A DNA stretch of 64,000 bases from Pycnococcus provasolii (GCA_049487715.1 CP150548.1:434001-498000), one strand, 5' to 3'. Shown: positions 50,826-60,884, counted from the stretch's first letter. Made by a program: numbers and translations. Notes: generated from the sequence alone by a model not told the origin.

Positions 50826-53342
50826 TTACGTTGACACAGCATCCGGGTCGGTGATTACCGGCCCTGTCGCAAATTGGGAAGCGTAGATGCTCACGAGCGG
50901 AAGGCTTGCGTACAGCTCTGCGAGATTCGTGAAGTCCGCAAAGAGACGCGTGAGTGTCGAATTGCTTTCGGAGAAGCGACGCATGCGCTGGAGGAGCAAT
51001 CCACGGCGGAAGCGAGGTTGCCAGTCGTTGTGCGTGGCACAGTCGTCCGCCATTGCATAGTCCGCTAGCGCGCTCTCCCACTCCGCGTGCGCCTCCTCCG
51101 AGTCTTCCGTGTGATTCAGCGCCGCCGCCTCGTGGAGAAGGCCGCTCATGAGACGAGGCATGGATCGGTACGGAAACTTCTTCACCTTCTCTGCAACGAC
51201 ACGATGCACGCGCTCCGGCACTTCGCGGCTGAGGAACTTGTCGTGGCTTGATACCAGCAACTCCGCGGGGTACACGTGCGGGTAGAGCATGCGCACGCTC
51301 GCAAGGCTGAACTCCTGGTGCTGCAAAAGACTCTGGTGCATCGAAGTCTCTCGAATGCGATAGTGAAAGAGCTCCTCCTTGATGTTGTGCGGCCTAATAT
51401 CAACGCGATCCTCCGCGCCAATCCACATTGCCCAGTCCTCATACCCAAACAGCGTGTCTGGAGGGTAGCCTTCATCAAGCGCGGCGAAAAGGCTCTTGTG
51501 ATAAAGCGCGGAGCAGTGGAACATGTTCGTGTGCCGCAGCTCGAGTGCATCGTACACGGGCAGGCGCCAGCTGTACTCCCATGCGCCAAATCCTCGAAGA
51601 TCTGCAATCACGAGGTTCACGCCACCACGTTTTGCGCCGTAGTGCGGTGTACCAACACTTTTTGGGTCGTCGGCAAGAACCTTAAGAGCCTTGGAGAGGA
51701 AGGATGCGTCGAGAAGATCGTCGGAGTCGAGCGGCAGATACCACTCTCCTCGTGCCGCGCGAACCGCAGCATTGCGCGCGTCGGCGAGTCCTCCGTTCTG
51801 CTTCTCCACGAGACGAATGTTGAAGCCTCGTCCGCGCATCTCCTCCACAGCCGTGCGCGCTGCAGCATTCGACCTGCCCTCGTCCGTCGAGCCGTCGTCC
51901 ACAATCACCATCTCCCACGTGCTCGGGTCGATATCCGTCTGATTTGCCATGCTCTGCACGGTGTGTGGGAGGTCATCTGGCTGATTGTAAAGTGGCACGA
52001 GAACGCTGATCAAAGGCGGCGCCGGCTTTGCAAGCGCGCGTGGCACGTTCGTGCGTACTCGCCAGCACGGTCGACGCGAGACGTAGCGCTCGATCGCTCC
52101 GTCGTCGTCCGTGCACGCGGCAGCGTCAGGCACGACGTCGATTTGAAGCTCCGCCTCGTTCGTGGATGATCCCTCGCCGTCATGCACGCGGAATTTGACG
52201 GTGTCGCAGTATGAGCCATCGCCCAGCTCACCCTCGCCGCCAGCCAGCTTTCCCGCGGTGTACACGACGCGCATGCCATTCGAGCCTCGCACCTCCTGTG
52301 GCACTGCGGCAATCTCCGCCCACGACGATGCGTCCACGCCGCCATCTGGTGCGTGGTGCAGCGATCCGCCTCGCGATGGTAGGCTCGTGACGAAGGCGCG
52401 CGCTTCTCTCGGCGATGCGGCGACGCCGACGAGGTCGAGCGTCAAGCTGCTGCCAGCCGCGACGCAGTACGTGCGAACTGGCGCTGTGGATATGACCCAC
52501 GTCGGCACGCGCTTGCCTGGCCCAATCATCGCGTGATTGAGCAGAGGCGACGTATCGTGCACCACCTGCCCAAATCCCTCGTCGAGCGTCCAGCTTCCGA
52601 CGAGCTCCACCTCGTTACCCGACAGTGGCGCGTACATCATGCGAATCACCTCCGACTGCGTGACGGCTCTGCGGAAGATGCGCGGCGAGTCGATTACGCC
52701 GTGGAACGGGTCCCACTCCGCGCCTCCGATGGAGAGGTACCCGTCGCCGTCGAGCACCGCGGCGGCAAGTTCCGTCTTCGTTCCTGGTATGCCGTCGACG
52801 TACACCTGTATGTGCGCACCGTCGTACACACCGACGACGAAGTGCCATCGACCTCGATAGATGAGCTTTCCGGCGGCAAAGTCCTTGTTGTCCTGTCCGA
52901 TACCAAAACGCACGACGCCGTTCCCGTCCACGTACAGGTTCCACCCCCAGTTGACCCACTCGTGGCTCATGACGCGGTTGTACGCCTTGTGCTTGCTGAC
53001 GTGCACCCACGCGCCGACGCTTATGGTTGCCGTGGGAAGTCCCTTGCACGTTCTCACGAGCACGTAGTCGTCGACGCCGTCGAAGTCCATAGCTAGTTGC
53101 TGTTCTCCTGCAACTGGGAACACCGCGAGAGCCTTTGGGTTTGTCGTATGCGCGCTTACGGAAGGTTGCGAGGGGTACGCCGCCGCCGCTACCCCCCCAA
53201 GCTGTTGGGGCGGCCTCGTGCGTTTAAGAGTATGTTGATGAGCATCAGGCTGATCTGCTTCGGCGAAAGGTACTAGTATTGCTAAGAATATGAATAAGAA
53301 GACCAGACTAATCTTAGCAAGAAGAGATACCATATCAGGCAT
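50826..53342 (-). CDS. LamG-like domain fused to a GT2 glycosyltransferase, secretory
   Basis: An 838-aa protein. The ATG at 53342 gives a signal peptide or anchor (LLAKISLVFLFIFLAILVPF). Residues ~84-250 form a LamG/concanavalin-like lectin fold (MDFDGVDDYVLVR, WHFVVGVYDGAHIQVYVDG, FHGVIDSPRIFRRAVTQSEV). A beta-rich linker follows. From ~447 comes a GT2 catalytic domain: ISVLVPLYNQPDDL, MVIVDDGSTDEG, WYLPLDSDDLLD, FGYEDWAMW. The C-terminal ~200 residues are helical. Probably a Golgi or secreted enzyme acting on surface glycans or scales, with the LamG part binding polysaccharide; the substrate is unknown. Upstream in-frame codons lack ATG. TGTAA (minus) at 50810-50814. Confidence 0.82.
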   Translation of the reverse strand: MPDMVSLLAKISLVFLFIFLAILVPFAEADQPDAHQHTLKRTRPPQQLGGVAAAAYPSQPSVSAHTTNPKALAVFPVAGEQQLAMDFDGVDDYVLVRTCKGLPTATISVGAWVHVSKHKAYNRVMSHEWVNWGWNLYVDGNGVVRFGIGQDNKDFAAGKLIYRGRWHFVVGVYDGAHIQVYVDGIPGTKTELAAAVLDGDGYLSIGGAEWDPFHGVIDSPRIFRRAVTQSEVIRMMYAPLSGNEVELVGSWTLDEGFGQVVHDTSPLLNHAMIGPGKRVPTWVISTAPVRTYCVAAGSSLTLDLVGVAASPREARAFVTSLPSRGGSLHHAPDGGVDASSWAEIAAVPQEVRGSNGMRVVYTAGKLAGGEGELGDGSYCDTVKFRVHDGEGSSTNEAELQIDVVPDAAACTDDDGAIERYVSRRPCWRVRTNVPRALAKPAPPLISVLVPLYNQPDDLPHTVQSMANQTDIDPSTWEMVIVDDGSTDEGRSNAAARTAVEEMRGRGFNIRLVEKQNGGLADARNAAVRAARGEWYLPLDSDDLLDASFLSKALKVLADDPKSVGTPHYGAKRGGVNLVIADLRGFGAWEYSWRLPVYDALELRHTNMFHCSALYHKSLFAALDEGYPPDTLFGYEDWAMWIGAEDRVDIRPHNIKEELFHYRIRETSMHQSLLQHQEFSLASVRMLYPHVYPAELLVSSHDKFLSREVPERVHRVVAEKVKKFPYRSMPRLMSGLLHEAAALNHTEDSEEAHAEWESALADYAMADDCATHNDWQPRFRRGLLLQRMRRFSESNSTLTRLFADFTNLAELYASLPLVSIYASQFATGPVITDPDAVST

Positions 53343-54056
53343 CACTACGAGAAGAGGCCGTAGACGAGGCCGAGAGGGTGATCCCAAAGAAACAGGCCGT
53401 GGACGAGGCGACCCCAGAGACAGACATGACAACTACACAAGGTACTGAACTTGATGAGACGTCGTGAAGAAGAAGAAAACGCCTGATGAAGAAAACCAGT
53501 GGAACCGCGAGATGAATGAAACCAGTTAAACCAGTGCTTGTGACAAATAAATAAATAAATAAATATGTAGAAATATTTAATAAATGCGTAAGCGCGGCCT
53601 TAAGGCGGCCGGATGTTAAGGCGGATGATCCGATCACTCGCGGCCACAACACTGGTACACTTAAGACGCTATTTTATATTTTATATTTTTTATAATATGG
53701 CACGCACAACACCGGTGAACCAACCTTACCAACTTGGCCAAGCACCTGAGCTAACCCTAGCCCTAAACCCGAACATAAAACCCGAACATAAAGCCCTAAT
53801 AGAAACCCGAACATAAGCCCTAATAAAAACATAATTTAAACGTGCTCCTGGTGGTTCCCCCCTTGGTTTTCCCCCTTGGGGTAGTTTTTGGGGATCCCTC
53901 CCAGGATGGTAATCCTTGCCTTATCAAAGCCGAGTGGTAAAGTATCTTATCCCTAAGTACTAAGGTTACCTTTAAAGGGTAAGTTTTTCCTAGCTTGGCG
54001 GCTCCGACCGCCTCGTTCCCGTCTCATTTTCCGTATACTTGTCTCATTTGTTCAGT
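53343..54056. other. intergenic with degenerate CCCTAA/AACCCGAACATAA repeats
   Basis: Divergent promoters of the GT2 fusion and the Tic20-like gene. At 53751-53830 several CCCTAA units alternate with AAACCCGAACATAA. No gene seen. Confidence 0.5.
53751..53830. promoter_or_regulatory. degenerate telomere-type motifs upstream of the Tic20-like gene
   Basis: CCCTAACC-like words mixed with AAACCCGAACATAA, repeated three times at about 30-bp spacing. Confidence 0.5.
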
Positions 54057-54908
54057 ATGACACTAGTGTCGTTGAGTGCGCACGTACGTACGTGCCCTGG
54101 TGGCAGCCACATACATGTCCCAGGATCCACAACTGTGCGACTAGTTGGACACCGTAGTCGTGCGGTATCTGCGGTGTCTAAGCCGTGTGTTTCGTCCGAG
54201 GCCTCACCAGCCTTTGCTGCGCGTGTGTGTTGCGCACGAGCTGCACACGTCGAAGGATTAGGGTTAGGGAGTCGAGGCCTGCCACCTCTGATGACGACCG
54301 CCGCGATGCGTGCGCCGAAGAGAAACTCGCACAAAGACATGTCTGAAACGCAAGATAAGCAAACGTCACAGCAGTCGACGAGGTGTCGTGCATACGGAGG
54401 AAGCATGGACGCAGGAAGCCAGGGAACGAGCCTGTTTGACCGCGTGCTCGCCGCCGTGCCGTACCTGCTCCCACTCATCGCGAGCTTGAGGTACGGCGCC
54501 GCCTTCTTCCGCGAATTTCCGGCAGCCATGCAGCTGCTCGTACCGCTCGACCCGCTGATTCGCGCCTACTACGGCAACCGCTGGGCGAGCTTGATTGTAT
54601 TTTTTGGCATATACATCCTCCTCGTTCAGAACCAAAACATGCGCTGGTTTATCCGGTACAACGCCATGGCTGCCATTTTGCTCGACATCCTGCTCATCGT
54701 TCCCGCTCTATTCGAGAACGTCATTCGCATGGCTGTGAAGAACGCGGCGCCGGGCAGTCTCGTGGCGCAGTTCGGGAGCGCTTTCTTCAACATCACGTTC
54801 GTGTGTATCGCTGGTGGTTGTTTGTACAGCATGTTCTTGGTGCTTATGGATCGCGTGCCGAAGCTGCCTGGGATTAGCGACGCCGCGAACGGGCAGGTGG
54901 GCTACTAG
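54057..54908 (+). CDS. Tic20-like plastid inner-envelope translocon protein
   Basis: Import channel component of the inner plastid membrane. The C-terminal ~170 residues match Tic20/Ycf60: FDRVLAAVPYLLPLIASLRYG, LVPLDPLIRAYYGNRWASLIVFFGIYILLV, MRWFIRYNAMAAILLDILLIVP, FNITFVCIAGGCLYSMFLVL; four membrane segments are visible. The long form (ATG 54057) has an Arg/Ser/Ala N-terminus plausible as a transit peptide (283 aa). A second ATG at 54291 (205 aa) lies just after a GGATTAGGGTTAGGG run (54255-54270), so that motif may be promoter and 54291 the start; both remain possible. Confidence 0.85.
   Translation: MTLVSLSAHVRTCPGGSHIHVPGSTTVRLVGHRSRAVSAVSKPCVSSEASPAFAARVCCARAAHVEGLGLGSRGLPPLMTTAAMRAPKRNSHKDMSETQDKQTSQQSTRCRAYGGSMDAGSQGTSLFDRVLAAVPYLLPLIASLRYGAAFFREFPAAMQLLVPLDPLIRAYYGNRWASLIVFFGIYILLVQNQNMRWFIRYNAMAAILLDILLIVPALFENVIRMAVKNAAPGSLVAQFGSAFFNITFVCIAGGCLYSMFLVLMDRVPKLPGISDAANGQVGY
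54255..54270 (+). repeat. TTAGGG units in or just upstream of the Tic20-like reading frame
   Basis: Two TTAGGG units are read as GLGLG if the long start is used. They lie 21 bp before the ATG at 54291 and may mark the real promoter. Confidence 0.6.
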
Positions 54909-55017
54909 AGTAACTACCACCCAGTAGTAGTTTCGTAAGACAAGTCACCACCACCACGCACGACAAATGTCGTATCTACTACAGATATCATGCTCACAGG
55001 CACCAAACAGGAATCCG

Positions 55018-55046
55018 ATTAGGGTTAGGGTTAGGGTTAGGGTTAG
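55018..55046. promoter_or_regulatory. TTAGGG array upstream of nucleoside hydrolase
   Basis: Four tandem TTAGGG units plus a partial fifth, ending 58 bp before the ATG at 55104. Confidence 0.75.
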
Positions 55047-55103
55047 CGTTCCCGTCCCCTTGGGCCTTCCCTTGTCCCTCCCTTGTCACTTGCCTGATAA
55101 TCC

Positions 55104-56174
55104 ATGCCGCCGCATGCCGTGTCGTCGTCGTCGCCGTCGCCCAATTGGTCGCGCAACGGCCACTTTCAACGACGCAGCTTGTGGCTCGACTGCGACCCCG
55201 GCCATGACGACGCGCTCGCTCTACTCCTTGCCATTGGAAACGCTTCCGTGCGTCCCCTTGGCGTATCCACTGTGCACGGAAACCAGACGCTCTCCAAAGT
55301 GACGACGAACGCATTGAAGGTGCTGCAACTCCTGGGATGCGAGTCTGTCATACCCGTGTACGCAGGTGCTCCGAGACCCCTGCAAGGCTCGCTAGAACAA
55401 AGCAACCAGACGTGCCCGGAAATACACGGAGAGTGCGGCCTCGGCGGACCGAGACTGGAGGAATGCGCGGTGCCGCCTAGAACGGACGTGCCGGCTATTG
55501 TTGCTATGCACGACGCGTTGAAAAAGGCGTACGAAGAAGAAGGACAGAGACCAGCCCTGGTCGCGACGGGCGCACTCACAAACGTCGCGCTCATGCTCAG
55601 CGTGTATCCTGACTGCGTGGACTTCGTTGAAATCGTTTTCATGGGTGGTGCGGTTGGCGAAGGTAACACGGGTGCTGTGGCAGAGTTCAACATCCAGACC
55701 GACGCGCATGCAGCGTCCATCGTCATGGAGCATGGAACGCGCATGCCAGTCACCATGGTGCCTCTCGAAGTTACGCACACGGCGATTGCATCCAAGGAAG
55801 TGCAGGCATCGCTGGCACGGCACGGCAGAGTTGGCAACGTCGTCAACGAGTGGCTCGCATTCTTTGCTGACACATACAGAGACGTGTTCGGATTCCTCGA
55901 CGGACCTCCGGTGCACGATCCTTGTGCCGTGGCATTCGTGATCGATCCGAGCATCTTCACGGATGTGAGACACGTGCGAGTCGACGTCGAGACGGCGTCA
56001 CCTCTATCGCTCGGCCAGACAGTCTGCGACGTGCGTGGCAAGTACGGTCGAGGCGCTACGCGGTCCAGAAATGTCAACGTATGCTTTGCAATGGACATAC
56101 CTGCATTTTGGCGTATGATGGATCAAGCCGTAGATGCAACGGAGCAGAGCACACGCGTCCTCAATTCTTTTTAG
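55104..56174 (+). CDS. inosine-uridine preferring nucleoside hydrolase
   Basis: Cleaves N-glycosidic bonds of ribonucleosides in nucleoside salvage. The 356-aa protein has the family's Asp cluster LWLDCDPGHDDALALLLA near the start, GVSTVHGNQTLSK, the ATGALTNVALML motif, IVFMGGAVGEGNTGAVAEFNIQTDAHAA and the C-terminal HDPCAVAFVIDP; catalytic and Ca2+-binding Asp residues are present. The N-terminus is Ser-rich and short. A plant-like uridine nucleosidase is the closest description; substrate preference cannot be read. It converges with the SET-domain gene. Confidence 0.93.
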   Translation: MPPHAVSSSSPSPNWSRNGHFQRRSLWLDCDPGHDDALALLLAIGNASVRPLGVSTVHGNQTLSKVTTNALKVLQLLGCESVIPVYAGAPRPLQGSLEQSNQTCPEIHGECGLGGPRLEECAVPPRTDVPAIVAMHDALKKAYEEEGQRPALVATGALTNVALMLSVYPDCVDFVEIVFMGGAVGEGNTGAVAEFNIQTDAHAASIVMEHGTRMPVTMVPLEVTHTAIASKEVQASLARHGRVGNVVNEWLAFFADTYRDVFGFLDGPPVHDPCAVAFVIDPSIFTDVRHVRVDVETASPLSLGQTVCDVRGKYGRGATRSRNVNVCFAMDIPAFWRMMDQAVDATEQSTRVLNSF

Positions 56175-56250
56175 TAGTCTATCCATAGCAGTAATTTTAA
56201 TGAAAGTACATACCTTTATTTACTAGTACTACTCTACAAGGTTACAATGA

Positions 56251-57555
56251 TTACGCCGACTCCGCGACGCAACGCGGGCACATGCAAGTAAATCCGTAGT
56301 GCCTCAGCGACGACCGCCTCACACGCACATCCGCCTCCTCCTCGATATATGCGTGGCAAATCTCCTCGCCAGCGGCAATGTCACGCGTCGCGAACACCGT
56401 GACCGTTGCTGGCGACTCGATGTCGTCATAGCGGCTCTCGACATTCGGCGAGCAGCTGTGATTCATGCAGCTGCCAAGAGCAAATAGCGCAGTTCCCTCG
56501 AGTCCTGGAAAGCGCCGACCAGGTGCCACAGCCTCTGCTGCGGTAACAGCGTCACCCTCTGCATCTTGAATGCGCGCAGCTTGAGCCTCATTTGCCATTA
56601 GCACGAGATGCTTCACGAGTGCCTTGCGATCGGCCTCAGCATCCACGCCAAGTCGCTCGCTGAGCACCGTCGCGTCGTCTGCGAGCTGGTTCTCGAGCGC
56701 GAACATCAATTGATCCACGGGAGATTCGCAGTCCACCGCAAGATTGTTGAGCTCGAAGATACCCAGCAGTCCGCTGAACACCTCGTAAGAAGCCACAGTC
56801 TTGAGCGCCATTTCAGCGGCATCGGCGTTTGGTGCGAATGCCGCAAGTCTCTCTGCCAAGCCTTGGCGGAGCAGCGCGAATCCTTCCTGGTTTCTCGAGA
56901 GCGCGTCGGCGGTCGCGGCGGGGTCGCCTGCGCCGACGATGGCGTGATATGGTGCCGTGGCAAACGGCGCGAGCACTCCGAGCACGGCGCCGAACGGTGT
57001 ACCATCAAATGCCACGCGCGCAACCATCGTCGCCATCGCCTCGGCGGCGAGCAGTTCGTCGTGGCACGTTCCCACCGCGTGCATTTTGAACTGCGCAAGC
57101 GCGTGACTTTCGTCCTTGCATGCTCCGACACACAAAAGGCAGTGTCCTCCCTGCTTCCAGTGCATGTCTCTGCACGTGTCTGAGCAGTACCACTCCCCGC
57201 ACGCCGCCTGGCACGGTACGCCGGGTGGCGGCGGCGGCGGCGGCGCTCCAGGCTTAAGTTCGCGCTGCAGTGCACCTTCACGCGTTCTCCTTCTGCAGAG
57301 GACATCCCCCATGAAGCTGAGCTCTCCGATAAACTTCGCACACGACGCGCACACGATGCAGTCACGTCTGTTCGCGAGTTCCTGCCTGAAGAATGCGGGA
57401 GAGTCTGTGAATACGACATCGCCTTTGCGTATATGTTTTGTAGCGTATATGCCACGGTTTGTGAACGGAGATACTAAGATAGAGATGGAGGGGAACTGAG
57501 CAGTCAACAGGGCATCAGAAGGCAAAGTGGACGGCGCCAATGATGAAGACGACAT
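56251..57555 (-). CDS. SET-domain protein, ATXR2/SMYD-like
   Basis: Putative protein or histone lysine methyltransferase. From the ATG at 57555 it is 434 aa. The SET domain is split: the N-terminal part (LVSPFTNRGIYATKHIRKGDVVF) precedes a Cys-rich insert (~65-145: CIVCASC, CQAACGEWYCSDTCRDMHWKQGGHCLLC) of MYND-like type. The C-terminal SET part has ALGSCMNHSCSPNVE and AAGEEICHAYIEEE, with a post-SET CMCPRC. The insert position is as in plant ATXR2 and animal SMYD5. An in-frame upstream codon is not ATG. TGTAA (minus) at 56242-56246, just after the stop. Confidence 0.87.
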   Translation of the reverse strand: MSSSSLAPSTLPSDALLTAQFPSISILVSPFTNRGIYATKHIRKGDVVFTDSPAFFRQELANRRDCIVCASCAKFIGELSFMGDVLCRRRTREGALQRELKPGAPPPPPPPGVPCQAACGEWYCSDTCRDMHWKQGGHCLLCVGACKDESHALAQFKMHAVGTCHDELLAAEAMATMVARVAFDGTPFGAVLGVLAPFATAPYHAIVGAGDPAATADALSRNQEGFALLRQGLAERLAAFAPNADAAEMALKTVASYEVFSGLLGIFELNNLAVDCESPVDQLMFALENQLADDATVLSERLGVDAEADRKALVKHLVLMANEAQAARIQDAEGDAVTAAEAVAPGRRFPGLEGTALFALGSCMNHSCSPNVESRYDDIESPATVTVFATRDIAAGEEICHAYIEEEADVRVRRSSLRHYGFTCMCPRCVAESA

Positions 57556-57686
57556 ATCCAAACCACGCCAAACCAATCACGCCAAATCAAGAAACGCGAA
57601 ATGACGACGATGATAACTATGAGAGGGCGCCGCCAAGAAAAGAAACAACAAACAGCCAGATTTGATTTGAGAGTTCCCTGGGAACG

Positions 57687-57719
57687 CTAACCCTAACCCT
57701 AAAGCCTAAAACCCTAACC
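57687..57719. promoter_or_regulatory. CCCTAA array in the SET/MFS divergent promoter
   Basis: CTAACCCTAACCCTAAAGCC followed by AAAACCCTAACC, 132 bp upstream of the SET start and 76 bp before the MFS start. Confidence 0.7.
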
Positions 57720-57794
57720 TTTAACCTTCCGCATGTGGCTCTTGCTCCATCTTGCTCCCCCCTTTCATTTCACATCCCATCTTCGCGCTTCGTC

Positions 57795-59264
57795 ATGGCG
57801 TATGATTTTGGCGTATCCGTGTCCCGCCTCCGCCTCCGCACTCACCTCTTCGTGTTCTGGGCGTACCAGGCGTGCTACTATCCATTCGCAACTCTCCTGT
57901 TAAGAGACGTATGGGGACTTCAGGCATCAGCCGTCGCACTCTGCCAAGTGCTCGTCACCGTTAGTGACACGTTCTCGTCGCCGCTCTTCGGGTACTACGC
58001 GGATAAACACCAAAGCCACAGAGCGCTACACGTCACGTCCATCGTCGTAGCGGCGGTGATGCGTGCACTCGTCGTCATCGTCGCGTGGATTGCCGTGCCT
58101 GCCATCGGCGGTACCGCGAAAGCGACGGCTGTGGCGGCGTTGCTCGTTGCGACGGCACAGGCGACCGGTGGGGGAGGTGTGAGCCTTGGCGACACGGCGA
58201 CTATGAACGTGATCGAAAGAGCCGGAGGAGTCGCTGACGACTATGGACGGGAAAGACTGTGGGGGGCGGTAGGCTGGGCAATCGCCGCACCTCTCGTGGG
58301 TCTGGCTATGGACGCGTGCGGCAGAAAGCCTGAGGATGCCTTCGCAGACGACGGCGTTACGGTGATTCCAAGAGTGCACCCAGGCTTGGACGACGTGAAA
58401 TGTGTGGTACCTTGGCCCTACGTACCAGTGACTCTTGGCCTCGTGTGTGCGCTGTTGGCAGCGGCTATGTCCGCAGTTTGGCTTCCGCACGGACGCGTCG
58501 TCGGCACCACCGTCAGCAGAGAACTCAAGACAAGAGATGACACAAAGCAACAGCGCGGAGAGATGGAGGATGACGCGGATGTGGACGTGGAGGAGAGCGA
58601 GCGTTTGCTGGATTCCTCAGTCGATGACGTGAACGAAGATCTCGATAAGAGCACCCTTGTGGCTCGAACGAGAGCCGCTCTGAGATCGATGTTTGGGACG
58701 TGCGTGTCCGTGTGCCTTGCAAGCTGCTTCATGGCGGCGCAGGACATCTACTTCTTTCTGTTCATCGATGACGACGGAGGAAGCACGCTCCTTTGTGGCT
58801 TGGCAATGACACTCACATGCTGTGCAGAAGTGCCAATTTTCGCCGTGGCGAAGCATCTTCGCAAAACGTACTTCCCATCTGCTCTCGACGTCTTCCGCGT
58901 GGTGTTTCTGTGCTATTCGATTCGCTTCTTTGGATACTTTCTCTTGCCATCACTTCCATCACCGTGGTTTGTTCTTCCGATTCAGCTGCTTCACGGCATC
59001 ACGTTTGGCCTGTACTACGCCACAGCGACGGCGACATTTAGAGAAGCATCCCCACCAGGCGCCGAAGCTTCCATGATGGGTTATTTGAGTGGTATCGGAG
59101 CGCTCGGTCGCATCGTGGGAATGTCGATTGGAGGCGTGCTGTATAGCGTTCAGTTTGCGGAGTTCAGCATGTTTCGTTCGAACGGCCGGTTCATGTGGTT
59201 CGTGCTCGGCGTGCTTTCTCTATTAGCAGCTATTGTGACGAGCTTGAGACTGAGGCGAAGTTAA
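57795..59264 (+). CDS. MFS-type transporter (MFS_1-like)
   Basis: A 489-aa membrane protein with about twelve hydrophobic segments (VFWAYQACYYPFATLLL, ALVVIVAWIAVPAIGG, RFFGYFLLPSL, FGLYYATATATF). An intracellular loop ~240-280 is acidic (DDADVDVEESERLL). Family-like motifs are SSPLFGYYADKH (the DR-type loop after TM2) and GRERLWGAVGWAIAAPLVG, as in the MFSD6/nucleoside-permease-like branch. Substrate is unknown. ATG at 57795 (MAYDFG) is preferred because the earlier codons in frame lie before it in a leader with CCCTAA. Confidence 0.8.
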   Translation: MAYDFGVSVSRLRLRTHLFVFWAYQACYYPFATLLLRDVWGLQASAVALCQVLVTVSDTFSSPLFGYYADKHQSHRALHVTSIVVAAVMRALVVIVAWIAVPAIGGTAKATAVAALLVATAQATGGGGVSLGDTATMNVIERAGGVADDYGRERLWGAVGWAIAAPLVGLAMDACGRKPEDAFADDGVTVIPRVHPGLDDVKCVVPWPYVPVTLGLVCALLAAAMSAVWLPHGRVVGTTVSRELKTRDDTKQQRGEMEDDADVDVEESERLLDSSVDDVNEDLDKSTLVARTRAALRSMFGTCVSVCLASCFMAAQDIYFFLFIDDDGGSTLLCGLAMTLTCCAEVPIFAVAKHLRKTYFPSALDVFRVVFLCYSIRFFGYFLLPSLPSPWFVLPIQLLHGITFGLYYATATATFREASPPGAEASMMGYLSGIGALGRIVGMSIGGVLYSVQFAEFSMFRSNGRFMWFVLGVLSLLAAIVTSLRLRRS

Positions 59265-59348
59265 GTGTACCAATACTATTCTTAAGAATACTGTAGTCTA
59301 TGTAGTGACCAAAAATTATTGTGTGATGCAGAACGAAAAGCAGCGAGA

Positions 59349-59369
59349 CCCTAACCCTAACCCTAACCC
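59349..59369. promoter_or_regulatory. CCCTAA array upstream of neurochondrin-like gene
   Basis: Three tandem CCCTAA units plus CCC, 112 bp before the ATG at 59481. Confidence 0.75.
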
Positions 59370-59480
59370 AGGTCCCCCTCCGCCCCCTCTTCTGCACCTC
59401 TGCTGTCCCCCCCGCATCAGTTTTCTCGGGGAAGATATTTTTTTCCGCCGCCGATAAGTAATCTTTACGCTCGATAGACT

Positions 59481-60884
59481 ATGGAGGTGGATGCCGATGC
59501 GAATGCCGGTGGTGGTGGTTCGTCGTCGCCGTCGTCGCCACCTCAGGAGGCTCAGGAGGCGTCCGTGCTTGCACTGCTCGAAGGCCCGTCGGACGAACGA
59601 CGACTCGCAGGACTCTACCTTCTCGCGCGCACGCTCAAGCCTTCCTCAAGCCTTTCCATGCGTGTCCTCGCCGCGCTTCCTCCCGCGTTCATGCACCGCC
59701 TCATGTCCGCAAACGACACGTCCCAAGTCGCAGTCACCATCCTCACGGCGCTTTGCGAGCACCCGGAGGCTGTACATCACGAAACGGTTCGCGCTCTCAT
59801 TCCCACGGCGACGAGACTCGCGACGACGGCGGAAGATGCGGACATTCAGCTGGACGCCATCGCACTGCTCGCGCTCATACCGGCGACAACCGATCCGCAC
59901 GGAAAGCTACGAGAGGCGCTGCTTAAGGTGCTACGCACGCCAACCCACAGGCTGACTGCTGCACGACGGCAGGCGGCGCTCGCGCTCACGGCAAACCTCG
60001 CGTCGAAAGAATGGCTTGCCGCAGAACCTCCGTTCGCCGCAACGGTCGCGGCTGTTGTGCGCGCAGAGGTTCCAGTCGCGCTTGGCGAGGGTGCATCAGC
60101 CACCGTCATCGCGAGCCTCGCCCTTGTCGACGCTCTCGTTGAGGTGCTCGCGGAGGACGACGACGAAGCGCTTCCGGTAACAGTGCTGCAGAGCTTGGAG
60201 GGCGCGTGCTCAGACGCGCTCGCTTATGTCGCCGATGCAGCCACGCCGCGAGGCGACCTCGACGTCGCCATCATCCGAACGCTCGCCAACTTCCTGGCGG
60301 AGTGCCCACTGGCGCTCGGCGCCACGGCGCCCGCTGCATTACCTGCTCTGTTCCATCGCGCGCAAGGTGTTGGTGGCGACGCATGTGCCGCATCGCTGCT
60401 ACCGTACGCAGCTTTGGTTGCGGCGCATCCACCCGCCAAGAAGGCTCTGCGCAGTGCCTCGCCGTGCATTGCGTCGTTACTCGGCGGTGACGCGCCTTGG
60501 CGTGTGAAGGTGCTCGAGGTGCTTTCTGTGGCGTACGCAGACTTGGAGCTCGACGAGCACGCGGAGATTGCGATGCGCCTCTCCGAGCATGCGGCATCTT
60601 CGCCAGCCGAGCCGACGGCGGACAATCATGCGCGTGCAGTGTTCGACGCGACAATCAGCTCGTGCTTAAAGAATGAGCGCGTGGAGGAGGTTCTGATCCT
60701 CACCGCGTGCGTGTGCGCCGGTGCAGCATCGGAGTGCGAAGAGACGCCGAGCCCATCGGCGCTTGGCGAGGTGCTTGCCCGTGCTGACGCAGCGCTCACG
60801 CGCATTGGCGGCGAGGGCACGGAAGATCTCGCGTCGATGGCGTTCGCGCTGGAGAATGTGCGAGCGCGTCTTTCGTCTCGATGA
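59481..60884 (+). CDS. neurochondrin-like armadillo/HEAT protein
   Basis: A 467-aa all-helical protein. The start (LLEGPSDERRLAGLYLLARTL...ALPPAFMHRLM, VAVTILTALCEHPE) fits the neurochondrin family, a set of HEAT/armadillo-like proteins found in animals and plants whose molecular role is little known. Ala-rich helices continue to the end. Length is shorter than animal neurochondrin (~700 aa), so the C-terminus may be truncated relative to those. TGTAA at 60906-60910. Confidence 0.65.
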   Translation: MEVDADANAGGGGSSSPSSPPQEAQEASVLALLEGPSDERRLAGLYLLARTLKPSSSLSMRVLAALPPAFMHRLMSANDTSQVAVTILTALCEHPEAVHHETVRALIPTATRLATTAEDADIQLDAIALLALIPATTDPHGKLREALLKVLRTPTHRLTAARRQAALALTANLASKEWLAAEPPFAATVAAVVRAEVPVALGEGASATVIASLALVDALVEVLAEDDDEALPVTVLQSLEGACSDALAYVADAATPRGDLDVAIIRTLANFLAECPLALGATAPAALPALFHRAQGVGGDACAASLLPYAALVAAHPPAKKALRSASPCIASLLGGDAPWRVKVLEVLSVAYADLELDEHAEIAMRLSEHAASSPAEPTADNHARAVFDATISSCLKNERVEEVLILTACVCAGAASECEETPSPSALGEVLARADAALTRIGGEGTEDLASMAFALENVRARLSSR

